From Trichaptum fuscoviolaceum (Eukaryota > Basidiomycota > Agaricomycetes > Hymenochaetales > Trichaptaceae), in NCBI GenBank assembly GCA_910574455.1, contig CAJSYZ010000005.1, positions 7,130,001-7,194,000 on the forward strand: DNA of 64,000 nucleotides, read 5' to 3'. Of the stretch, positions 23,563 through 34,600 are shown piece after piece (position 1 is the first letter of the stretch; every line of letters starts with the position of its first letter). The notes under the pieces are model-generated. The model was not told where the DNA came from, made no database searches, and worked only from the letters and a program-made list of their open reading frames with translations. A program made the translations under genes and the position numbers.

Positions 23563-25425
23563 TTACGCCGTCAGATCGCACTTCCCGGGCCTAAGTGCAC
23601 ACCATAGAGGCTGAAGTGGGATCGCTGCAATGCCTCGAGACTTCACACGCAACGCGAGATCATGAAGGCAAGGTAAGGCCTCCTCGACGTTTCTCGCAGC
23701 CCCGCTAGGTAGGGTGGCACCCGTCCAAAAAATCTCTGCAGATGTCGCTGCACGAGGCCACGTCACTGGGTCAAGGTTGGAAGGCGAACTCTGCTCCGTC
23801 CACAAGAGGTGTTCACCTCCGAGCACCAACTTCTGCTGGGCATTCGTCAAGTTTGCAAGGGGGTCGAAAGAGTACGCATTCTGCCACGTTTTGAATGGGT
23901 CGCACCAGCTGTTCCCATCGACGTTGTCCCCAACCCATCCACCGCCTCCACAGTCGAGATAGAAGTAGTCCGACGCGGCATGCACAATGCGGAAGCCACG
24001 CTCCGCAACCGCCTATTCATCGTCGGCACTAATCCAAACCATGACGATCGTGTCGTTCGCGAGCGATGTCACATTGAAGCTGAGTAACATCTCCTCCCAT
24101 ACGACGGGCGTCTTGCCGAGATTTCGCAGCGCGCCGTGCGTTGTCGCCGTGAAGTCGCTCAGCGCGTCGAAGAGCGACTTGCCCGTGGAGTTGAGTTCCG
24201 CTTGGGTCTGATAATCCTGAGCATAGCAGTCTGTGTTTAGTTCGTCGCCGCCGGTACCGAAAAGCGTCGAAGGGAACATGTGTGCAACGGCAGAGAAAAG
24301 ATCGGCCGTGAAGTTATGTGTGGCAGTGATGCTAGACGGAGCTGTCCTGCAGGAGGTTCAGCGGCAAACGTCTCCCAAGGAGTGGCCTCCGCACAGGCTA
24401 TATGTTCCGGGAAGGCTTTAGAAATCACTGATGAGTGCCCCGGGGTGTCAATTTCGACCAAAACATCAATGCCACGCTAAACAAATATATCAGTCAGAAA
24501 TATTATGAGAGGTTAGGCGGAATGACACGCACTGCTGCAGCGTATGATACTATGTCAGAGACATCACTCGGTGTGTAAACATCCGAGGACGAATATGCAC
24601 CCTTCTCCGAAAGTTGCATAAAGCCCGGTACTTGAAGAGGGAAGGATTGACTGTCGACGACGTGCCAGTGGAATTGATTCATTTTCACGTAGCTCATGGC
24701 GTCGAGAGTGCGCTTGATGTCAGACACCTCAAAGCTAGAGAAACGCGGGTCAGCTCAGCTACATAGTTTATATAAGTAGCTTACAAGTTACAAGCAGTAT
24801 CGAGCAAGAGGCCTTTGTAAGGCTATTTTAGAGTTAGCTTTGCGATCAAAACAGATACACTGGAGCTTACGAATGCCGAAGCATCCGTGATGCTCAGAGG
24901 TGCGTTAGTCAAGAAAGTCACTCCTCCCGAACTATACCAGAGTTGCCCGAATGTCGTCAACCCTCTGAACAAGCCCAAGGAATTGTTTGCCGCGATGGTT
25001 GCCGTCGATCCATCGGCAGGAACACTTAGCGTATAGCTTTCATCCCTTGCCGTGACATCCTTCAATACCTCCGACGATATATTCGTGGACACCTTCCCTG
25101 GGTTCAACTGCAACACAAGCCGCGAGAGGTGAGGTGCTTTCGACGCGCCACCCACAAACGACGCACCGCGGTCAATCGTGAGCGGCCCCAGCTTGTCGTT
25201 CTTCAAGAATGTCTGCGTCTGCGAAATGGCATCCGTCAGGTCATTCGAGGGGCTGCTGAACGTTGTCTGGATTGCGAAACTGCTGGCCAGCCGTAAAGTC
25301 GTCGAGCCATTCGTCATTTGACGAGGAGCAGGCCATATCGCTAGAACTCCAGAGGTCACAGCAAAGAGCAGAAGCAGGAGTGTCTTCGTAACATTTCGAA
25401 GATTGGAGATACAGCAGTAAGTCAC
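23563..25425 (-). pseudogene. GH20 beta-N-acetylhexosaminidase, broken
   Basis: Exons join into an almost full-length fungal GH20 hexosaminidase (chitin/chitobiose and N-glycan trimming, secreted). The N-terminus has a signal-like TLLLLLFAVTSGVLA and the IWPAPR start of the zincin-like domain. Next come PYKGLLLDTACN, FHWHVVDSQSFPL, EIDTPGHSS, the catalytic Asp-Glu pair in GTGGDELN, VVWEEML, and the C-terminal ALRPGKCDL. Breaks seen: (1) an in-frame TAG directly after WISADDE at about 24015; (2) a shift of reading frame between GQLRLAS and ATHNFTADLF near 24328; (3) the signal-peptide frame has no ATG, the only nearby ATG being out of frame; (4) the conserved substrate-binding Arg of DTARN is Cys (TGT for CGT). 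Two of the four are explicable as C-to-T changes. Sequencing error could explain one lesion, hardly all. Confidence 0.85.
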
Positions 25426-25905
25426 GACATGCGGTCTTATACGAGCGAACTTTGCTCAAAATTCCCGGAACGGCGAAAATCACCTTCTGCACTTGACGGA
25501 GGTGGCAGCCCGATTTATGAACTCGCGGGGATTTGCATACTCTAGCTCATATTTGCAATTCAAGCGAAGCGAAGGAAGCACCGGCAGCAGTTGACATTGC
25601 CATAACGCATAAATGTCAGTTCCGGGAAAAGAAGTTGATGCTGCGCAAGATCGGCGTGATCGACGCGCGCAAAGGGAACAGAGTGTCGAAAGCGTCGGTC
25701 AGGACTTTGACGTAGTATGAGCGCGATGTAAGTACTTACCAGGGATCTTTGCTATACTCGCATGTGCGGCAGAACTACCATGTGTGCATCCGATTCCGAT
25801 GGAATATGTCCGCCTTGACTTTGTCATCGTGATTACTGTCGGAGCCGACTCTTATCAGAGAAACTGTGAGCATGACAACCGGAGCCACATACCGACTTGG
25901 ACGTA

Positions 25906-26534
25906 CAGTGGGGAAAGGCCACATCCAGCAATTCCGAAGCCCACTTAAATACATTTCTTCTCCTGACACAAATTTTAACCAATGACCCTGAAACCATGTA
26001 AATAGCTTCTAATGCATTGTATCTTCAATTCTTATTGACTAGATTTTCTTAAAATGTATTCCGAAAAAAATGACACCTCAGAATTTGAAACATGCTGCTA
26101 AATTTGGCGTTTACCTCCTTTTATAGCTTTCCCACGGGCTCGGAATACTCGGAATTGACTCTGTTCACCAATCCGGTGGTTTCTCATCAACTTTTTTGAA
26201 ATTTGACTTACTTTTCCCCGGGCTTGAACCCCATCAGGAAATGTCCGAGACCAATAGCTTGATACCCCAAGAGGAAAGCCTTGATGGTAAGATTTTTGCA
26301 AATGCTCGGAAATGCTTCAGAGCAGTATTTCAAAGCATTCCAATTCAATCCGAGCTCAATCCGGGAGATTTTAAGTTTTTGTCTCCGAAAAAATTTGAAA
26401 CAAAAGTCCGGAAATTTTTTTATTGCATAAATAAGCGTTTCTCCCTTGGTTTCATAGCAGAACTTCTAAAATCGGAGTTTTACGCTTAAAATTGCGGCCT
26501 GCTCGGAATTGCGGAAATCGGCCTTTCCCCACTG
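25906..26534. mobile_element. Tc1/mariner-type MITE, 629 bp, TA target duplication
   Basis: The ends are inverted repeats: CAGTGGGGAAAGGCC at the left and its exact complement at the right. Weaker matching continues inward through CAATTCCGA. Each end abuts a TA (25904-25905 and 26535-26536), the target duplication of Tc1/mariner transposons. The interior is AT-rich and has no transposase frame, so the element is non-autonomous. The TIR differs from that of the pogo-like transposon at 58530-63737, so that transposon is not an obvious mobiliser. Confidence 0.82.
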
Positions 26535-28584
26535 TAGCAACTGTGGACTTCAAGAAAGCTTTGTACGAATATTGGACTGGTTACATCGACATTCTCGAAT
26601 CAAGATTTGTTTTCGACGCAGATATCCAGCGTAATATGTTGTGAACACATTTGCGAGTGATGTTCCGTACATCCTGCCATGATACTCCGGCAGTGGTCTC
26701 ATATGTACGTGATACTTGAGAGCTCGAGGAACGTAGAGGGCTCTTCTGCCTGATCTCGATGCGGGAGTCCCGCCCGTAATTGATGGCCGCTGTCGACACT
26801 GATGGATGGATTGACATATATCTTGCTTTTTTTCTTATAAATTGGCTGAGGTGGTATTAAATCGGGGATCGACCGTGACTACGCGGTAGAGAAAGAAGAT
26901 CTTAGGCTTGTTTGACCGAATATTTTATACGGTCTATGAGAACCATTGCAGTCTAGCAACATCCGAACTTGAAGCCCACAGGCAGCATTCGACGCGTGAA
27001 GGAGCACGAAACCGAGATGGCTCAACGTCAGATCGTTGGCGTTCTCAGAAATTTTGGCGCGGCACCGACTCGAATGTCAACATTGTACACCACGGAAGTC
27101 CGCAACCATTGCTCCCAGCCTGCCTGCACGCCTGACCCGTCATACCGAGGGCGCGATCCGTTTTCCCACTCATTGCGTTCGGTGATTGTTCGCAGCACCT
27201 TCTATTGACTTGGAATGAGAACGGTTGGGGAGATGTAAGATACTGTTGAGACGAATTTCCGTTTCCAGATCCTCCCCATGTGCCTGTACATCCGGTCTGT
27301 GGACACGGGTGTAAGACAGACGGAGGCACCTGCTTCGACAGTATGCAGTATGTGCAACTGAAGTAATCATGAGCGTATTGCGCGACTACATGATCGGGAT
27401 TGCTGTTCAAGGGCGTATGGATGCAAAAGATTCACCCAGCATAAGGTGTCGCGTCAAAGCGGAGGGTTAGTTACAGTCGCCTCGCGCATTCCCATAATCC
27501 AGAGGACATTCGCAAGCTCCGAACGAGGTCGAATTGTAGATGTTTGCACCAAGAGGTGTATCAAATGTAGCACGCAGGACGAAGTAGTCAAGTACGAGGG
27601 CACCAATGACCTGTGCAGAACAGTTGGAACGAGATGAAGAGCCTGCATCTTTGGAAGAGCAGGACGAGTATGGCACAGCAGTTCATTGGAAAGGTAGTAA
27701 TAAATTACAGTTTTGGTAAGGGAAAAAGTGTCAGAACCGGCATCGAAAGAGTTCCATAACCGCACAGCGAAGACATACCTGTCTATTGTTTGCATCTGTC
27801 AGCCGTTGTCCATCTTCATATCCCATTCTAAACCTGCACCCATCATCTAAATCGTCAGATTCAAGTCGCTCCCGTTCCATCATCGTCCCACCCCAACCCC
27901 CTCCTCATCACATCCGACTTTAGTACCGCCAGACACTCGATATATCTGCGCTAAAAGTGGGTGCCATCTATGTAGGAATTTCATATACTGAGACACTTTA
28001 TAGTGTGCTGTAGATTGTGGTAGTCAAGAACAAGGAGCAATCACCAATGTCCACTGCAGTGCCAAGAAGCCTTCGAGGTTTCACCGGGTCGGCACCGAAT
28101 ACACCGTGACGTGTCATGTCAGCGAATTCAAACGCGAGAGCAGATTCTGCTTCTTCCCCCGAGTCAAATTGCTGCTTTGCTGCACTTTTGTAAACCTCTC
28201 GAAAAGTCCTTTCTTTGACCATTATGATCAGCTGTGATCTGTATCTGACTCGCTTCAGTTTCTCATATCTGTTCTGACCTTAAACCGCTAATAAGTAGAA
28301 TTGTTTTCAACATAAACCCTATTCTCCTCCTTCATCGAATATCACGCATCTTGGGTCTATCAGTCAGATCTCACGATGTCAAACAATCAAACAGGAACAG
28401 GAGCAATCTCTACACCGCAGGACCGATCGTGTGCTGTACATCACGGGCGCTCGCACAGCTCTTCCGCGCATCAGACAGTTTCTGAACTACAAATAGCTGG
28501 GACTCAGAGAAGAGAGTTGCTCTTCTATGCGCCACACCCTTTGTTAAATCCACCAGCTGGTACAAAGCTCGCCTTATCCTTATA
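26535..28584. other. Gene-poor interval with unresolved coding fragments
   Basis: The minus strand near 27467-27676 has a Cys-containing frame (CECPLDYGNARGDCN), and 27998-28222 has a frame starting MVKERTFREVYKS. Neither could be extended by splicing into a known family, so neither is called as a gene. A plus-strand frame at 28376-28585 could be a leader exon of the next gene, but I cannot support it. Confidence 0.3.
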
Positions 28585-30481
28585 ATGCCTCTGAATATCT
28601 TTCTCGCGAAAATATTCAAGCTTCTCACATCACCCACGAAAGGGAAATTGAGTATGCCTCTGGTGCATAGAAGTCGTTCGTCGCCATCGGTATCCATACT
28701 TGGACCTGAGACAAGCACAAATCAACCACGGGATGATCTGCTTGGATTAGGCCGAAGACTTGACCTCATGACGTTCGATATCATCGTCGATATCCTTTCG
28801 TATCTAGATTTCTATGACTTCTTATCTGCCCGATTAGTAAGTGCAATCTCTCTCACTACATCCATAATGACTCACTGTCCAGTGATTTGCAAATTGTTCT
28901 ACTCAGGCCTGCCGCACGCTCTTCAGAGCATCCAACACACTCGAGCTCTGGCACGCGCTCGCATACTCCTTAAAAGCGCAATACAAAACACTCCTCCTCG
29001 ACAAGCTCACGAACCCAAAGTCACTTTCGCTCGCGGAACTTAAAGCTGTCGTTTGCCGGTCCTACTACTTCTCCTACAACTGGGCGCCGATTCCTGAGAG
29101 CCGTTCGCCAAGTCTTCTCAAGAGCGAAAGGTGCCGTCTTCATGGAGTCTGCGTCAAGGATTACTGGCCGGTCGCGTCTTCGTATTCTACAAACGATTTT
29201 TCTGTCGTGTCGGTGGACGACAAGTTGATTTGTCTTGATTTCAAGACGGGTGAGACGGTTGAGGAGTTTCAGCTGGGTCTTTCGTATCGTATAATGTATA
29301 CCGAGAAGGGTACGAAGGTTTTTGCTGCTGTCACAGGGAAGCTTCAAGTTGGAGAAACGTCAGTAATACAATCGCATTGATTTGGTACTAACACATATAC
29401 TCACATGCGGAAATCTCTTCAGCGACAGATTACAAATAATTCAAATTCAGTTACCAAGCGTCGACAGGAGAGGGGATGGTGGCGAAGTGTTCAAACGAAT
29501 AGTAGACATTGAAATGCCTCGACTGTGGACAGCTCTCTCTATGCACGCGAATGCTGTGGCGAGGATGATCTCTCTCATTCTCTGGGTGGGTCCTGGACAG
29601 ACTCTGAAACTATTCACCTTGTTCGACTGGGATGAAGCAGACAAATTCTGTGCTGTGGACTCCGGTCTGTTCTATGTGAGCTTACTACCGTGGCCGTAAA
29701 TTATGGATAGGCAGTTATTGATCTAATGCTTGCACGTTATTAGGATACACGGACGTTTCGACAAGGGTTTATTTTGCGCTTCTCGTCCAATTTAGAGGAG
29801 TCGATTCTCATAAGCACGTCAGATTCCGGATGGGAACAACGACATTTCTCCATCAGAGAAATGAAAAGACTCACTATGTCACGCCTCTCTGGCCCCATAT
29901 CCATCCCTTCCTCTGTCGTACCAGTAGAAAGCACAATCAAATCAGCGACGATCAACCTTCCAGAACAGTCTCCCGGCTCCGACGTCATGTGCAGGTTCTC
30001 ATGCGCCTTTGGACCCAACGCAAACTCTTGCGCGGGGATCCCGCCGCGCTACTCCTACATCTCACTCTACGCCAAGTATGCTGTCGGTGCTGGGGCATAT
30101 ATTCTCGCTCAGCACTTTGGAAACGAGGACGTGCCGACCAGCGTGCGGAGCTTCATCTTGGAGCTGAAGGACGCAGTGTCAGGGCAATACACGACGAGGG
30201 GGCTTCCGCTGGTCGGTTTGGACTTCAACCACATCGTGTGGATCGAGAAGGAGGTAACGTCGTTCTCAAGAACAATACATGCGCCCTTCGCGACGCTGAG
30301 AATGCGGATGGTAAAGTTTCCGAATCCGGACGACCTACCTATGGCGTATAGTGTAAAAACACTGGAGGGTATCGATCAGAGTGTGTTGAAAAAAGCCTTC
30401 CGTATCTCCATTGAGTCGACAATGGGTGCAGTCCTTATAACAACTCTGTCCAATGAACTCTATCGATATCGATATGCCTGA
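28585..30481 (+). CDS. F-box protein
   Basis: Four exons can be joined: from the ATG at 28585 to LSARL near 28836; a second exon of about 460 bp starting ACRTLFRASNTLELWHAL after the AG near 28907; a third from about 29424 (DRLQIIQIQLPSV); and a fourth from about 29745 to the stop at 30481. The F-box is LDLMTFDIIVDILSYLDFYD plus the start of exon 2. The second exon has no ATG until its end and is easily missed; it reads without stops through AELKAVVCRSYYFSYNW and DDKLICLDFKTGETVEEF. The remainder has a predicted beta-rich substrate domain typical of the large basidiomycete F-box family. The likely role is an SCF adaptor; target unknown. Confidence 0.72.
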
Positions 30482-30566
30482 AGTTAAGATGTATGGATAT
30501 ATTTTAGAGCTGAAAGAACGAAGAACACTTCTGACATCCATTGATACATACTTGCGTTAGACTCTC

Positions 30567-31994
30567 CTATTGAACCCTGATATTACTACAGGACGCATGC
30601 AACAGGTCTTTTACAACCTTCTCGTCGGCGTGTACAGTAATACCTATTGCGGTTATGCTTTCTATCATCTGTAAGAAACGACTATCCCCAACATACGCTT
30701 TCCAGTCTGAGCCGTAGAATGTGATATTCTCCAGACACTCGAACGTGCCGATGAAAGCAAACTGTTCTTCGAGCTTCTTCCATTCCCACTCTTCGTAGCA
30801 AGTCGGATCGCCACCTTCATTGCCCTTATGGTACACTTGGTAACCGCCATCATATCCACCCCAAAGCTTGAGTTGTTCAAAAGCGGTCGCGTGCAGCCCT
30901 ACATGTCGAATGCGTCGACTTTTCCTGACTTCCGGAACAGTGGCGACCAGATCCAGGTCCACACGTGTCGTAACCACAAGTATTGGAAAGTAAAGCTCTT
31001 CCAGATTCGGGCATATTGAAAGCGGGTATGCAAGGTTTGCATACTGGAGATACCACCCACGTTCTCCCGGAGACGCGTCAAACTCGAAAACATGAACTCT
31101 TTCCGCGTTTGCTTCAAGTAGAGTTCGGTAATGAGAATGATGAACGTCAGATACGATTAGGCGGCGCAGTGCAGGTAGCACCACCGGTGGGAACTCGATT
31201 AATTTAACGTGGACCACCTCTCTCATGTGGCTTCGGAGGAGGCGTAATGTATGCAGGTTTGGCAGCTGTGCGTGCTTGAATCCGAGCTCCTCCGGATTCT
31301 TTGACCAAATAGGAACATCCATACTAATCGACAGCATTCGCAAAGATGAGAAATTGCAGCATATCCCTGGTGAAAAGCCGAAACAATGATTAAGCGATCC
31401 AAGTGCAAGGTTCCCGAACGTGAGGTCTACACGTTCAACAAGAGCTCCTAGGCGAGAGATTTCTTCAGATATCTTGTCAAAGCTGTACGGATCACTGAAT
31501 CTCCCTGCCTTGACTCGCGTCACGCGGTCAAGTAGGTCGCGGTCACGAGAAATAATGCGGACCTTTGGACAGCATCGGATTATGCGCAGGACTGCTGATC
31601 CGGGCTCATTCGTTCCCAATCTCCGAGGTTTGTTGACCGAACGGCGAAAGTAAATCCGTTTAACGTGCGAGCCAAGAGATGTGCCAAAAGCCGATGCCTC
31701 CAGTACATCCGCCAGAATTGCATCGGAGCGGAGGTTGCGAACACAGATTTCTTCATAGAGATACCGAGCAGACAGAGCCCTCCATCTCTTAGAGGTTAGC
31801 GATAAAGTACATTTTGTTCGAAGTGCTGCGATGATCGATGCATTTGTTGCGTCGTTGCCAATGTACTCGAATGGTGTGGAGGAGTTAATGAGAGTCTGCA
31901 GGTCCCGTATGGCAGAATAGGTAGCGAAGCCAAATATTTCGACGAGTAGCTCCGAGGGTAATGTGTCGGCTGTCCATCGCTGTCCATCAGTCAT
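30567..31994 (-). CDS. F-box/LRR-like protein
   Basis: A single exon gives 475 residues from the ATG at 31994 (MTDGQRWTADTLPSELLVEI). The N-terminus is an F-box-like domain, with LTSKRWRALSARYLYEEI following. The middle carries degenerate leucine-rich repeats (SLRMLSISMDV, LPNLHTLRLLRS, LPALRRLIVSD, CPNLEELYFPI). It is convergent with the preceding F-box gene, with only 85 bp between the stops. I did not use the longer frame start upstream because it has no ATG. Confidence 0.75.
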   Translation of the reverse strand: MTDGQRWTADTLPSELLVEIFGFATYSAIRDLQTLINSSTPFEYIGNDATNASIIAALRTKCTLSLTSKRWRALSARYLYEEICVRNLRSDAILADVLEASAFGTSLGSHVKRIYFRRSVNKPRRLGTNEPGSAVLRIIRCCPKVRIISRDRDLLDRVTRVKAGRFSDPYSFDKISEEISRLGALVERVDLTFGNLALGSLNHCFGFSPGICCNFSSLRMLSISMDVPIWSKNPEELGFKHAQLPNLHTLRLLRSHMREVVHVKLIEFPPVVLPALRRLIVSDVHHSHYRTLLEANAERVHVFEFDASPGERGWYLQYANLAYPLSICPNLEELYFPILVVTTRVDLDLVATVPEVRKSRRIRHVGLHATAFEQLKLWGGYDGGYQVYHKGNEGGDPTCYEEWEWKKLEEQFAFIGTFECLENITFYGSDWKAYVGDSRFLQMIESITAIGITVHADEKVVKDLLHASCSNIRVQ

Positions 31995-34600
31995 GATGGT
32001 AGTACAGAAGAAGGAGCGCACTTTCAATTTCCCACATGCGTCGCAATCCTAGTATGCCATCGCCCCGGCGATCAATCGGCAACTCGGCCACTCAGACCTC
32101 CGTGACAGCCTTTCTTCTTCTCGATTTTGTCACCCAATCACTCGAGCAACAGAAACCGGCCAGAGCAAATACTTCAGGCGCTGTATGAGTCCTTCGCTCC
32201 CAGTAAGAATACCGAAGCTTCAAGCTGCCGGACAGCCATAGTCTGTACCTTATTCAACCGTGACTCAACTTTCAATGCTCCGTCCGTACTCTACTGAACC
32301 GGACCAATTGCATGTCTTTTATCACTATCTAATACCAAACAACTAGAAAAGCAAGGTGTGAATACTAGAACTAAATCACGCTTAAACTTTAACTGAACCT
32401 GTTCTTATATGGACTCGGAAGAATGGCATGTAAGCAGACAGGCAGAAAAACCTTGTAAGCGGTTAATCATCTATCCAGCTGTGTTCCGGAGACAATGTCG
32501 TTACTCCGTGATGTCAATACAGCCTGTCGATCCCCCTGACATTTTCCTAAGAACATCCAAGCCCTTGGTTCGGCCACAGAAACTAACGTTTAGGACGCCT
32601 TTCTCCTCCACCATACGTAATCTCCAAACACATTCTACTGTCGCAAGCGTTGCTACTTGCTTTTGTGGCAGAAATGCGTGTTCGCTGACATTCACAAGAG
32701 CATTCAGTGTTTCAGAGTCGGGATGGCTGCAGAGCGAGACATGTCGAATGCCTCCCAGACATTAGAGGGTCAGCATATGTTCGATAATTACGTCCGCTGT
32801 GCACCCCCCCCCCCAAACCTTAAGGTCTCCCTGCCCTTCCGAGCAAATGCCAACTTCTATATCGGTGAAACTAATGTGTGATCATGATCTGCTCGTTTGA
32901 CTCCCTCAAGCATTAGGGCATTACTGGTAGGCTACTTCTTACCTCAACCGTGTTGAAGCACCCCATTGGCGGTGTCCTTGCGAAGCACCAATTTGCCAGC
33001 GCTTGGCCCGAATACGAGATGCAACAAGACTTCACATGTTCAATTGACGATTGATCTTAGCATTGCTCTTCTATGTTTGTACCACATCTGGTATTATTCA
33101 ATTTCCAAAGCCCTCCACGGTCCCTCCAAAGCCCTGTCCAATGTCAGATATTATTCCCTTCTCGCGGAGGAAGGTTTCGATTCTATAGAGGGCAAGTTTA
33201 GCCTGGTTGAGCGTGACTCTGATGCCAGTGAGGGAATTGGTTTGTTGCCGTACAGTTTACCAGTGACCTTCCGCTTGTATGTACACTGGCAAGCTATAAC
33301 TCCGGAGGAGTACCGAAGCAAAGCAGACAAACAGGAAATGGAGTTGCCTCCTCGCCTCAGTCGCCGTCTGCCCGCAATGTTATGGACGTTTACCGGTCGA
33401 GAAGGCTACTAACAGGTATGCATCTCAGTTCCGGATGAGCGCGATCGCTTTTAGCGGCATCTGCACCTCGAAGTTGTGCCATCCGTGGCGCATGGTCGTC
33501 TCCTCTATTAGTGAGGTGCTGAAGTTCAGACAGAGGGAATGCAGGATACGTGAGACTGATAATATAGAGAACGGGGAGAGAACGCACCATTCTATAGGAG
33601 GAACTACTACCTTTGCGATGCCACGGTAACATTGGGACACACCTTCTGGACCAATCGACCTTTTCCCTGGCTCACCCGTTAGCATTCATATCATCGAAGA
33701 GCTACCCGCTTCAAGCCCTTGCAGATCCTCGCAAACTCTTTCTACGTAAGCGCTCTGTTGCTTTGAAAGTCTTGTGTCGTAGTGGGATTGTTTTTTCTTC
33801 AGTTAGGCGACGAAGATGCGACGGTTTTGTTGCTGGAGTTGGACAAGTTTGGAGTTATGAGCTGCCCGAATAGACTCATGGTCGACCCTTTGCTCAAAGT
33901 TAGATGGTCGCCGTACGCCCTGCTATAGTGAATGCTGCAGGTGCGATCTCCACAGCTCATAAGTTGTATCGTAATCTGTCATTACAGTGTATCCGATTCA
34001 TTTCCTTATTTGGACTTGTATCCGATTCCGTGTATCTGTTTCTTCCTGTATCCGATTCATTTCTATATTTGAACTTGAAGCCAATTCCTTGTATCCGATT
34101 CTTCCCGTATTTGGCAGTTGTGGCGAGAATAATTTCGTTTCCCTATATGGCAGTTGTATCCGTTACAACCTCCTTTAAGAATGTGTGACATGTCCTTATG
34201 CATGGCGCTTAGCTCACACGCTATCATCACGTGTTGACTTAACGTGCACACTTGCGTTGTTCACACGTACTATTAAGCACATGCACTTTGCGCGCGACAC
34301 GGAGAGTAAAGTCACGTGCCATCAGCACTGAATCGATTTGCGCGTCCGTTGCAAGCATGCGCCGCACGCATGCACACTCAAATAAATTTGATGTTTTATT
34401 GGAAATCTCTCTCATATAATGTTTAGACTCAGTAAAATTCAGCTCAGAAGATCATGCACAATATTTAAATTAAATTAATGAATTAACTGTAGATTAGAGG
34501 TAGACAGACAAAGACAATGAGCGAGACAACAAATGAATGGAGACATGTGATTAATAAGTGCCGCCACAGGGATTAAGCGCCGACGCACTGCGACGACAGT
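31995..34600. other. Gene-poor region, possible F-box/LRR remnants and a degenerate repeat
   Basis: A minus-strand frame at 32501-32695 (CVWRLRMVEEKGVLNVSFCGRTKG, only part shown in this family style) and one at 33425-33685 look like loose leucine-rich segments; they may be decayed relatives of the neighbouring F-box/LRR gene. No intact frame could be built. A short degenerate tandem repeat lies at 33985-34165. Confidence 0.3.
33985..34165. repeat. Degenerate tandem repeat of a TGTATCCGATTC-like unit
   Basis: TGTATCCGATTC or close variants (TGTATCCGATTCATTTC, TTGTATCCGATTCTTCC, TTGTATCCGTTAC) recur at irregular 20-40 bp spacing together with TATTTGGA/CAGTTGT blocks. It looks like a decayed short-unit repeat. 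Confidence 0.5.

Noticed and set aside
27454..27795. Secreted Cys-rich protein gene on the minus strand
   Set aside because: No start, signal peptide or consistent splicing could be found.
33985..34165. CRISPR-like array
   Set aside because: The repeats are short, degenerate and irregularly spaced, and the DNA is eukaryotic nuclear.
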